NCBI GenBank assembly: GCA_025656675.1
Contig: JAHXHN010000001.1
Location: 339,501-403,500 of the forward strand
DNA length: 64,000 nt
Direction: 5' to 3'
Source: Candidatus Thiodiazotropha sp. (ex Codakia rugifera)
GTDB lineage: Bacteria; Pseudomonadota; Gammaproteobacteria; Chromatiales; Chromatiaceae
Below the pieces are notes generated by a model, which saw only the letters and a program-made list of their open reading frames with translations, ran no database searches and was not told where the DNA came from. Below, in pieces: positions 9,143-16,633 of the stretch. Numbering within the stretch: the stretch's first letter is position 1; every line of letters begins with the position of its first letter. Made by a program: the position numbers and the translations under genes.

Positions 9143-9291
9143 CCCATGAACGGCAGTTGAGCGTTTTGAGTAACTGGCAAGTGATGGGTCTAACTGAGGT
9201 TATGGACAATCATGAAACTTACCCATTGGGTGAGCATGGCTACGACCACCAGGGCACGCACCCTGGTGGTCGTTCAACTGATGTTTCCAGG
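9143..9291 (+). mobile_element. MITE-like element, copy 2 (149 bp, short form)
   Basis: A shortened relative of copies 1 and 3. It is flanked by the 5-bp direct repeat TTAAA (9138-9142 and 9292-9296). The left end cccatgaacggcagttgagc and the reverse complement of the right end, cctggaaacatcagttgaac, share the CAGTTGA core with the other copies. The internal block acttacccattgggtgag matches copy 1 near 5355-5375. The second half contains the perfect hairpin at 9242-9273. The start codon of the diguanylate cyclase begins on the last A of the right target repeat. Confidence 0.6.
9242..9273 (+). terminator. Perfect 13-bp hairpin inside MITE copy 2
   Basis: acgaccaccaggg (9242-9254) pairs perfectly with ccctggtggtcgt (9261-9273) around a 6-nt loop. 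There is no T-run after it, so termination is uncertain. Its position 23 bp before a start codon could also affect translation of the cyclase mRNA if that transcript begins upstream. Confidence 0.45.
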
Positions 9292-9295
9292 TTAA

Positions 9296-10432
9296 ATGGA
9301 TCTGAAAGAAGAAAATCGTATCTTGCGTCAACGTCTGAATGAGTTAACGCAAAAGGCGCAGGACAACCAGGAGACGCTGGGGCGGTTTCATGCCCGTGAG
9401 TTGGATCTATTGAGCGCCGAATCACTGCCTGAACTCTTGGGCTGCATGACCGATGGCCTGAAATCATCCTTTGAAATCAGAAGCATTCTACTTCTGTTGT
9501 GCGATCCTGATCATGAGATTCGTCACTTACTACATAACAGCGGCGTCAATCAGGATGCATTCCCATTTCTTCAGTTTGTCGATGACATGGAGGCGATCAA
9601 CCCCCGCTTCAGTCGTCTGAGGAGCCCATGGCTCGGTCCTTTTCTTGCGCCTGAATACAATAACCTGTTTTGCGATAAACAGCCCCTCGAAAGCATCGCC
9701 GTTCTACCCCTGATCTGTCGTAACCGGCTGGTGGGTAGTATCAATCTGGGAAGTGACAAGAGCAGCCGCTTTACACGTCAGCATGCTACCGACTTTCTTG
9801 CCCGCCTCGCCACCATTAGCGGGGTGTGTCTGGAGAACACAATAAATCGGGAACGTCTGTTGATCAGCGGTCTTACTGATCCGTTAACCGGACTCCACAA
9901 CCGTCGCTATCTGGATCGGCGTCTTGAAGAGGAATTAGCCCGCGCCGGCCGCTACCGACAGCCTTTGAGCTGTCTGTTTATCGATGCTGACCATTTTAAA
10001 AAGATCAATGACAACTATGGCCATCAAGCCGGTGACACTGCATTGCGTGAGTTGGCAAACCGAATTCGTTCTCAACTACGTGCCAGTGATGTTGCGACCC
10101 GCTTTGGTGGTGAAGAGTTTGCTCTGCTGTTACCCCAGACCAGTCTGAACGAAGCTCTCCTATTGGCAGAACGAATACGGCTTGAGGTCAATGCTCACCC
10201 CGTTATTCTGGAAGAGGGTTCGAAATTACAGCTCAGTGTCTCCATCGGGGTTAGTGAGACAATACCATTACTTGGTAAGTCTCATTATAAAGAGATGGGA
10301 GAGCTTCTCCTGGAAAATGCGGATCAGGCCCTCTATACGGCCAAGGCGAACGGCAGAAACCGCATAGAATTCAAGGTAGTCCATAATGAGGGAAAGGGCT
10401 GCATCAAGACAGGCTTCAGCCCCACCCCATGA
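9296..10432 (+). CDS. Diguanylate cyclase with N-terminal GAF/DUF484-like domain
   Basis: Makes the second messenger c-di-GMP from two GTP. Residues 1-30 form a short coiled coil. Residues 35-190 resemble the GAF-like DUF484 fold (AVLPLICRNRLVGSINLGS). Residues 205-365 are the GGDEF domain, starting DPLTGLHNRRYLDRRLEEEL. The active-site motif is FGGEEF near residue 271, and an RxxD inhibitory site (RASD) lies five residues before it, so both catalysis and product feedback look intact. No membrane segment is present, so it should be cytoplasmic. Its ribosome-binding site would be the CCAGG end of the adjacent MITE, only 4 nt before the ATG. Confidence 0.92.
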   Translation: MDLKEENRILRQRLNELTQKAQDNQETLGRFHARELDLLSAESLPELLGCMTDGLKSSFEIRSILLLLCDPDHEIRHLLHNSGVNQDAFPFLQFVDDMEAINPRFSRLRSPWLGPFLAPEYNNLFCDKQPLESIAVLPLICRNRLVGSINLGSDKSSRFTRQHATDFLARLATISGVCLENTINRERLLISGLTDPLTGLHNRRYLDRRLEEELARAGRYRQPLSCLFIDADHFKKINDNYGHQAGDTALRELANRIRSQLRASDVATRFGGEEFALLLPQTSLNEALLLAERIRLEVNAHPVILEEGSKLQLSVSIGVSETIPLLGKSHYKEMGELLLENADQALYTAKANGRNRIEFKVVHNEGKGCIKTGFSPTP

Positions 10433-10502
10433 TGCAATCCAGAAATCGCTACTACCAACGGGCCCTCTCTGGCCAGTATGCCTATCCGACTACAATTGCC
10501 AC

Positions 10503-10748
10503 TTAATCCTCAACCTGCTTATGAGTTCCATCACAATAAGGGGGGGTTTTAGTCTGTTTACAGCGACATAGCCAGACTTCACCACTCTTTTCCGCCTTAA
10601 ACCCCTGTGGTTCGATCCCTGTTCCCCGATGAGAACCATCACAGAAGGGCTGGTTGGCCGATCGTCCACAGGCACACCAGAAATACTCCTTTCCAGCAAC
10701 GAGATCGACACCGATGGGTTGTTTGGCCGCCACCACAGGTTTATCCAT
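10503..10748 (-). CDS. CDGSH iron-sulfur protein (two zinc-finger-type CDGSH motifs)
   Basis: An 81-residue protein with two CDGSH motifs that each bind a 2Fe-2S cluster through three cysteines and one histidine: CACGRSANQPFCDGSH near residues 25-40 and CRCKQTKTPPYCDGTH near residues 61-76. GAGGAGAA lies about 6 nt before the ATG at 10748. It is a complete small soluble protein typical of bacterial tandem-CDGSH (MitoNEET-like) proteins. Cellular role unknown; electron or cluster transfer is the usual suggestion. Confidence 0.93.
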   Translation of the reverse strand: MDKPVVAAKQPIGVDLVAGKEYFWCACGRSANQPFCDGSHRGTGIEPQGFKAEKSGEVWLCRCKQTKTPPYCDGTHKQVED

Positions 10749-10877
10749 ATTATTCTCCTCACAAAAGACCGTTCGGCTTCGATTTTTTTATTCAAAGCCA
10801 TGGAATGGGTTTTCTTAGCATGCATTGGTAACACATAAAGCGACTAAAAAAAACTTGGCAACATCCTCGATTATTAT

Positions 10878-10910
10878 CTGCTAATCTTTCGATTCCAAAA
10901 GATTAAGCAG
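10878..10910. promoter_or_regulatory. Hairpin upstream of bioA
   Basis: ctgctaatcttt (10878-10889) pairs with aaagattaagcag (10898-10910), leaving one bulged base and an 8-nt loop. It lies in the 320-bp divergent region between the CDGSH gene and bioA, about 160 nt before the bioA start. It could be part of the bioA leader. I see no clear BirA-type operator. Confidence 0.35.
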
Positions 10911-11068
10911 CTGTTTGTCCGGAAACATCGAATAAATGTAACGCAATGCCCACACAAAAACCGGTATATTACATATAATTCAATCTGTTACCTTAAACAT
11001 CATTGCGTTATCCTGCAGCCTTTTCAGAAGAAACATTTGTTTTCGGGTGGACATCAAACCAGGTTCAA

Positions 11069-12358
11069 ATGACAGATAATTCAGACTGGATAGATTACGA
11101 CAAACACCATGTCTGGCATCCCTACAGTGCCATAGGAGCGGGCCTGCCTGTTTACCCAGTCGTCTCAGCCGACGGCGTGAGATTAAGGCTGGCCGACGGC
11201 CGTGAGCTGATCGACGGCATGTCTTCCTGGTGGTGTGCCATCCATGGCTATAACCATCCTGAAATGACCAGCGCCATACAGCATCAGTTGGAAACCATGG
11301 CCCACATTATGTTTGGCGGCCTCACCCACCAACCCGCCGTCAAACTGGCAAAAAAACTCATCGAAATCACTCCCGCCCCTTTGCAGTCGGTCTTTTTTGC
11401 TGATTCCGGCTCAGTTGCCGTGGAAGTTGCCATGAAAATGGCTATCCAGTACTGGCACGATAAACATCAATCAGACAAGCAGCGTTTTCTGACTATCCGC
11501 AAGGGTTACCACGGCGATACCTTTGGTGCCATGTCCCTGTGTGACCCGGACACCGGTATGCACGGTCTGTTTTCGGGTATTCTCCCGCAACAGCTTTTTG
11601 TCGATGCACCCAGTTGCTACTTTGGCCACCCCTGCAAAGGTGATGGCGCTAAAGCGCTCAGAAAAAAACTCAAGAAACACCATCAGCATATCGCAGCAGT
11701 CGTTCTTGAACCTATCGTCCAGGGAACAGGAGGTATGCGCTTCTACTCAGCTGAGTATCTTAAGGAGGTCCGCAGGCTTTGTGACCAATATGGCGTACTG
11801 CTGATCCTAGATGAAATCGCCACTGGCTTTGGACGCACCGGTAAACTATTTGCCTGCGAACACGCAGCTGTAACCGCAGACATCATGTGTGTCGGTAAAT
11901 CGCTCACGGGTGGCACGATGAGTCTCGCTGCGACCTTGACAACTGAAGAGATCAGCAACACGATCAGCCAGGGAGACCCGGGACTCTTCATGCACGGCCC
12001 CACTTTCATGGCCAATCCGCTGGCATGCAGTGCTGCATTAGCGAGCCTGCAGCTGCTGCTCGACTCCCCATGGCAGGAACGGATCAAAACCATTGAAAAA
12101 AGTCTGCAGCAAGGACTCGCACCTTGCCGGGAGTTGCCTCAGGTGGAGGAGGTCAGGGTACTGGGAGCCATTGGTGTGGTGGAGATGAAAAAACCGGTGG
12201 ATATGAAGCAAATCCAACCCGATTTTGTCGATGCTGGTGTGTGGGTAAGACCTTTCGGCAAGCTGGTCTATCTGATGCCGCCGTTCATCATTGGCGAAGA
12301 GGATCTCAACACCTTGACCTCAGCCGTGGTCCGGGTTGTGGAGAAATGTCCGATCTAA
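11069..12358 (+). CDS. bioA: Adenosylmethionine-8-amino-7-oxononanoate aminotransferase BioA
   Basis: PLP-dependent enzyme of biotin synthesis that transfers the amino group of S-adenosylmethionine to KAPA, giving DAPA. I chose the ATG at 11069 (MTDNSDWIDYDKHHVWHPYS), which gives 429 residues, the length of E. coli BioA; the frame is open 22 codons further up. Seen: DGMSSWWCAIHGYNHP near residue 50, the cofactor aspartate in LILDEIATGFGRTGKLFACEH near residues 245-265, the PLP lysine in VGKSLTGG near residue 277, and MHGPTFMANPLACSAALASL near residue 310. It stands alone here, away from other bio genes. Its stop overlaps the convergent apbE stop by 4 nt. Confidence 0.95.
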   Translation: MTDNSDWIDYDKHHVWHPYSAIGAGLPVYPVVSADGVRLRLADGRELIDGMSSWWCAIHGYNHPEMTSAIQHQLETMAHIMFGGLTHQPAVKLAKKLIEITPAPLQSVFFADSGSVAVEVAMKMAIQYWHDKHQSDKQRFLTIRKGYHGDTFGAMSLCDPDTGMHGLFSGILPQQLFVDAPSCYFGHPCKGDGAKALRKKLKKHHQHIAAVVLEPIVQGTGGMRFYSAEYLKEVRRLCDQYGVLLILDEIATGFGRTGKLFACEHAAVTADIMCVGKSLTGGTMSLAATLTTEEISNTISQGDPGLFMHGPTFMANPLACSAALASLQLLLDSPWQERIKTIEKSLQQGLAPCRELPQVEEVRVLGAIGVVEMKKPVDMKQIQPDFVDAGVWVRPFGKLVYLMPPFIIGEEDLNTLTSAVVRVVEKCPI

Positions 12359-13437
12359 CGAGCTTTGGGCGTTTGGTTTTGAGTTGTTTGTTGGGATGCG
12401 ACGACAACCTTGTCTATTTTCTGCTGAAACTTGATGCGGGACTGCATCTTTGGCGTGAGATAGACATCGCCATTCTCAGCCACCAGCATGACTTCAGATA
12501 CGCCTAGCTGAACAGCAATATCCTGCCACCGCTTCGGACCCGCTACGCTCAAGGCCGTTGCCGCTGCATCGGCCAGACCGCCCTCCTGGTTAATCACCGT
12601 TGCGGAAGCAACATGCTCCACCGGATAGCCACTGCGTGGATCTAAAATGTGGGCGTAACGAATACCCTGGTATTCCCGATAGCGCTCATAGTTACCCGAA
12701 GTAAGCACGCACTCACCGTCATAGACTTCAACCGAGGCAATAACCCCCTCACCCAAGGGATGTCGGATACCGATTTTCCATGGACGATCACCATGTTGAC
12801 CGGAAGCGCAAAGATCACCTCCTGCATTGACAATGGCATGACCGATACCGAAACGCTTCAACTGATCTATTGCCAGGTTCAAGGCATATCCTTTGGCAAA
12901 AGCGCCCAGGTCGATTGACACAGTCGCGTTAACGGAAGAGACCCTATCCCCCTTGAAGTGCAGATCATCCATAGAGGGGGCGTCTTCCAGAAGTGACTTG
13001 ATTGCCGTCGGATCGGGTGGAGGCCCGCCGGGTGGCTCATCACTGTGAAAGCCCCATAATCCGATCAGCTGACCTATGGCAGGGTTGAATAGATGATCGC
13101 TCTTGTCAGCATAGTGTTTAGCCTGGCGCAACAATCCGGCAAGACCCGGTGAAACCTCAAAAGGACGTCCATTCGCAATAGCCCGGTTGAGCCTGACAAG
13201 CTCACCCTCACCCTTCCAGGCATGCCACTCACGATGCATCTCCTGAAAGGTCAGATCAAGGCTACGAACCGCACTGTCAAACGTTGTCGTGTTGTCTGTG
13301 TAGGCCTTGATGTCGAGCAGTGTACCGAAAACCAACAGGGTCTGTTGATGATCGCTGGGATTGCGGTCACACCCACTCAGGGATATCAAGACTATTAGAA
13401 AAAGTAGCTTAGGATAATTTCCTCGCACTGCGGACAC
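12355..13437 (-). CDS. apbE: FAD:protein FMN transferase ApbE (lipoprotein)
   Basis: Transfers FMN from FAD onto a threonine of target membrane proteins such as RnfG, RnfD and NqrB/C. The GTG at 13437 starts a 360-residue protein with a lipoprotein signal (LFLIVLISLSGC), so it should be anchored on the periplasmic face. Family motifs: NPAIGQLIGLWGFH, SIDLGAFAKGYALNLAID near residue 175, NAGGDLCASGQHGDRPWKIGIRHP, and the metal-binding ending GGLADAAATALSVAGP near residue 285. GTG is inferred from the reading frame; the ribosome-binding site is weak. The Rnf operon 40 kb away in this window contains two likely substrates. Confidence 0.93.
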   Translation of the reverse strand: MSAVRGNYPKLLFLIVLISLSGCDRNPSDHQQTLLVFGTLLDIKAYTDNTTTFDSAVRSLDLTFQEMHREWHAWKGEGELVRLNRAIANGRPFEVSPGLAGLLRQAKHYADKSDHLFNPAIGQLIGLWGFHSDEPPGGPPPDPTAIKSLLEDAPSMDDLHFKGDRVSSVNATVSIDLGAFAKGYALNLAIDQLKRFGIGHAIVNAGGDLCASGQHGDRPWKIGIRHPLGEGVIASVEVYDGECVLTSGNYERYREYQGIRYAHILDPRSGYPVEHVASATVINQEGGLADAAATALSVAGPKRWQDIAVQLGVSEVMLVAENGDVYLTPKMQSRIKFQQKIDKVVVASQQTTQNQTPKAR

Positions 13438-13707
13438 TCAACTGAAGCTGTAGAATTGGTGCAACACTATACCTGCTCAGCCCGTTTTTTGCGCACCCGT
13501 CCAAGACCTGCGAAATTTATGGTAGTGGCCCAAATCGCAGGGTATAGCCTGTCGCACCAAACAACGTGACGATGATGGTCAAAACAGCAAACCGCACCCC
13601 ACCGGTTTACCAGACATGAATCTGTCCAGACTTACAGGCCTGGACGACAGGTCATGGGATACACAGCAGAATCATCTCAACACCAATAAGATCTCAAAGG
13701 CATTCAG

Positions 13708-13803
13708 ATGGACAAATTCTGGTTATTTATTGCGAACAGCATGGGTATCGTTGTCTTGCTGCTGATCATGCTATGGGTGTCGGCCACGCTTTCCGGTAGA
13801 TGA
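13708..13803 (+). CDS. Possible 31-residue single-span membrane protein
   Basis: ATG at 13708 to TGA at 13801-13803 encodes MDKFWLFIANSMGIVVLLLI and 11 more residues (ending SATLSGR). AAAGG lies 8 nt upstream. Nearly the whole product is one hydrophobic helix with a basic end, typical of small bacterial membrane proteins. It lies between the divergent apbE and the AraC-type gene, 36 nt before the latter. I do not recognise it. ORFs this short can occur by chance, but composition and ribosome-binding site favour a real gene. Confidence 0.5.
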   Translation: MDKFWLFIANSMGIVVLLLIMLWVSATLSGR

Positions 13804-13839
13804 TATATTCCACGGGAGATTGATAATAATGGATACGCT

Positions 13840-15054
13840 ATGGAAGCTACGGTTGACCTCTACTCCACCATTCTGCTGCTAGGCGCCGCTCATGGCCTCT
13901 TCCTAGCCTTAGCGCTAATCAACGCCAAGGGTGGCAATCCAACCAGTCATCGCTTGCTCGCGTTACTGACGCTGCTTTTTTCGATCGACCTGGGACTGGA
14001 GTTTTTAGAGCAGTCTCGTCATATAACCGCCTATTTGCGGTTTGCTGTTATCGATATCAATATCGATTTCCTGTTTGGCCCGCTCACTTATCTCTATGTC
14101 TGTTCACTGACTACCCGGGGAGGTTTCAGGTTCGGTGCAAAGCAGTGGCTCCACTTTCTGCCATTTGCGGCTGGCTTTTTACTGCTTTTCCCACTCATCA
14201 AACTTGATAGTCATCAGCTTCTCAACCTCTTCTTTCAGGAGGGTGGTGACCCACATCAGGAATTGTTGTGGGCAGAGGTCGCTACTATTTCCGTAGGCTT
14301 ACTCTCCATCATCCAAATGGCAATCTATCTAGTCGTCTCGATACGTCGGTTATTCCGCCATCAACGCCTCATTCAAGACCATTTCTCCTCGTTGGAACGT
14401 ATCAGCCTCATCTGGCTTCGCAACCTGCTGATCGCCCTGGCAGTGCTCTATCTCCTCTATATAGCGGACCTGTTCCTCGCCGACCTGTTCGCCTTTTCAG
14501 AACAGCTCATCAGTTACCACTACCTGATGATAGTGGTCGTTATCTATAGCATGGGTTACTTGGGCTTACGTCAACCGGCAATCTTTTCCTATCGCCCAAA
14601 TGAAGCCCCCGATACAACGGAACCTGTTGAACCTACATCCCATGAAACAACAGAAAACCCAGATCCTGTTCAAACAAAAAAGTATCAGCGATCCGCCCTC
14701 GACAATGAGACGAGCATACTCCTCTACGAGGCACTTCAGGCACATATGGACAGGGAGAAATCCCATCTCGACAGCAAACTGACTCTTGCCCAACTAGCCA
14801 AACAATTGGCTATCTCATCCAACTATCTGTCCCAGGTCATTAATGAACAGGCCGGTCAAAACTTCTTCGATTTCATCAATAGCTATCGCATCAACGAAGC
14901 GAAGCAATCCCTGATTAATCCATCCCAGGGTGACACCAATATTCTATCCATCGCCTTGAATGCAGGATTCAATTCCAAATCCGCTTTTTACACCGCATTC
15001 AAACGACAAACGGGTCAAACACCCACCCAATTTCGAAAGTCCAGCGCTTCATAA
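13840..15054 (+). CDS. AraC-family regulator with membrane N-terminal domain
   Basis: A 404-residue protein. Residues 1-240 form about seven hydrophobic segments (for example TILLLGAAHGLFLALALINA and YLLYIADLFLADLFA). A charged linker follows, and residues 290-400 are an AraC-type double helix-turn-helix (KLTLAQLAKQLAISSNYLSQ and DTNILSIALNAGFNSKSAFY). This is the class of membrane-embedded AraC regulators. The ATG at 13840 lacks a nearby ribosome-binding site. GGGAG better fits a 17-codon overlapping ORF at 13829, which may couple translation. The downstream beta-lactamase-like gene (same strand, 153 nt later) is a plausible target. Confidence 0.88.
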   Translation: MEATVDLYSTILLLGAAHGLFLALALINAKGGNPTSHRLLALLTLLFSIDLGLEFLEQSRHITAYLRFAVIDINIDFLFGPLTYLYVCSLTTRGGFRFGAKQWLHFLPFAAGFLLLFPLIKLDSHQLLNLFFQEGGDPHQELLWAEVATISVGLLSIIQMAIYLVVSIRRLFRHQRLIQDHFSSLERISLIWLRNLLIALAVLYLLYIADLFLADLFAFSEQLISYHYLMIVVVIYSMGYLGLRQPAIFSYRPNEAPDTTEPVEPTSHETTENPDPVQTKKYQRSALDNETSILLYEALQAHMDREKSHLDSKLTLAQLAKQLAISSNYLSQVINEQAGQNFFDFINSYRINEAKQSLINPSQGDTNILSIALNAGFNSKSAFYTAFKRQTGQTPTQFRKSSAS

Positions 15055-15207
15055 AGCAACACCTCCTAACTTCCTATTTTCATTAGCCTATAAAAACGTC
15101 CAACCTTACACGGAAGGACGATTTCAATCGCTGTTGCAGCCAATATTCTCCTCAACAGCACAGGCTGTTCCCAATACAGTTCAACCAACTTCTCAGGAGA
15201 ATAGAAG

Positions 15208-16371
15208 ATGATACAAAGCAAACAATTTTGGTCAGTAGCCCTGGGGCAACCCCTAGTTGTTGCCACCCTCGCCCTTTCCTTGTTAACCGGATGTAATGCT
15301 ACAAACACAATAAAAGCCACTCCCAATGAACAATTTCAGGCCGTATTGGATGATGCCGTGGAGCGGGGATTGCCCGCTGTTTCAGTCAGAATTTTAGGGC
15401 GAAATATCGACTACTCAGGTGTTGCAGGCTCATCCGATCTTGAGTCAGGTGAGCCGGTCACCCTGAATGACCGGTTTTATGTCGCCAGCATAGGTAAAAC
15501 ATTTCTGGCTGCCACACTGGTGCAGATGGCTGCTGATGGGCTGCTGGATTTGGATGATCCGATTACAGTTTGGCTGCCCGACACGATCACCAGCTGTATT
15601 CCGTCCAGCAACCAAATGAGTATCCGTATGTTACTTAACCATACCACTGGCCTGTATGACTTTCAGAATGATGGTGACGAGTGGGATATTGAATTTCTCA
15701 ATTCGGGGCCAGCACGTCAATGGAAACAGGCTGATGTACTCCCCTTCTTCCTGGATAAACCCCTCCACTTCGAACCCGGCACTGATTACAGCTATTCAAA
15801 CACCAACTATGTGCTTGCTGCGATGATTGTTGAAGTGGTTACAGGCGACAAAGTCCAGACCGCTATTCGCGATCGAGTAATCGAACCGCTTGGACTGACA
15901 CAGACTTTACATGGTGATGAAGCGATAGGCATACCTGGATTGGTGCACGGCTACTACAACGATGAAGGTGAGGCTATTGATGTCTACCCCTGGTACAGCC
16001 ACTACGGCCTGGCCGATGCCGGTATACAGACTAATGCCGAAGATCTTGCAAGCTTTCTGCTCGGTCTACTAAAAAGTGATCGGGTTCTGACCGATCAAAT
16101 GAGAGCGGAGATGTTGCAAGCTTCAAAGCTCGGTAATCCTCCCTCAACTTATGGTCTCGGTATCAATATCAATCCCATGCCACAAAAAAATGATGTGATC
16201 TACACCCATAGCGGTAAGGATCCGGGTTACCAGGCTAAAATGCTCTATGTGGAAGGCAAGGATACAGTGATCGTGTTATGTGCAAGTGGCAGCTTCGGAG
16301 ACTATGATGTACTTTTTCAGGATTTATTGATGGGGATATTTACTTTACTCGAAGATTTACAGACTGATTAG
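15208..16371 (+). CDS. Class C beta-lactamase/serine hydrolase-family lipoprotein
   Basis: A 387-residue protein of the penicillin-binding/beta-lactamase-like family (AmpC, D-aminopeptidase and esterase relatives). It has a lipoprotein signal with LLTGC near residue 29. Catalytic motifs: SIGK (SxxK nucleophile) in FYVASIGKTFLAATLVQMA near residue 93, YSN in YSYSNTNYVLAAMI near residue 195, and HSG in YTHSGKDPGYQ near residue 332. The ribosome-binding site AGGAG lies 8 nt before the ATG. Substrate cannot be told from sequence; a peptidase or esterase role is as likely as drug resistance. Confidence 0.88.
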   Translation: MIQSKQFWSVALGQPLVVATLALSLLTGCNATNTIKATPNEQFQAVLDDAVERGLPAVSVRILGRNIDYSGVAGSSDLESGEPVTLNDRFYVASIGKTFLAATLVQMAADGLLDLDDPITVWLPDTITSCIPSSNQMSIRMLLNHTTGLYDFQNDGDEWDIEFLNSGPARQWKQADVLPFFLDKPLHFEPGTDYSYSNTNYVLAAMIVEVVTGDKVQTAIRDRVIEPLGLTQTLHGDEAIGIPGLVHGYYNDEGEAIDVYPWYSHYGLADAGIQTNAEDLASFLLGLLKSDRVLTDQMRAEMLQASKLGNPPSTYGLGININPMPQKNDVIYTHSGKDPGYQAKMLYVEGKDTVIVLCASGSFGDYDVLFQDLLMGIFTLLEDLQTD

Positions 16372-16452
16372 ACGACCTGAATTGTATCGCATTGTCTGAA
16401 ACTTGAATGATGTCACTTTCATCAAATGGTTATTCAGCAGGACTGAAAGGTT

Positions 16453-16516
16453 GTACGTCTCTATCTGGATCCTCTTCCCTTTTGGGAGGGGGATCAGATA
16501 TAGAGCCTGAACGTAC
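16453..16516. terminator. Long imperfect hairpin between convergent genes
   Basis: gtacgt at 16453-16458 and acgtac at 16511-16516 bracket an inner stem (ctctatctggatcctcttcc against the ggagggggatcagatatagag side) with a TTTT loop. It lies in the 262-bp gap between two convergent genes. There is no long T-tract on either side. It may be a bidirectional terminator or the remnant of a small palindromic element. Nothing else is recognisable in the gap. Confidence 0.5.
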
Positions 16517-16633
16517 ACCACACTTGCTTATGTTGTTAATAAAAAAATATTGTTTGAAGCTGCATCTAGGTAGGGTTAGACACAGCTGCACTGACAAGTG
16601 CAACAGACCGCAACGCCTTCAATTCTCGACGTG

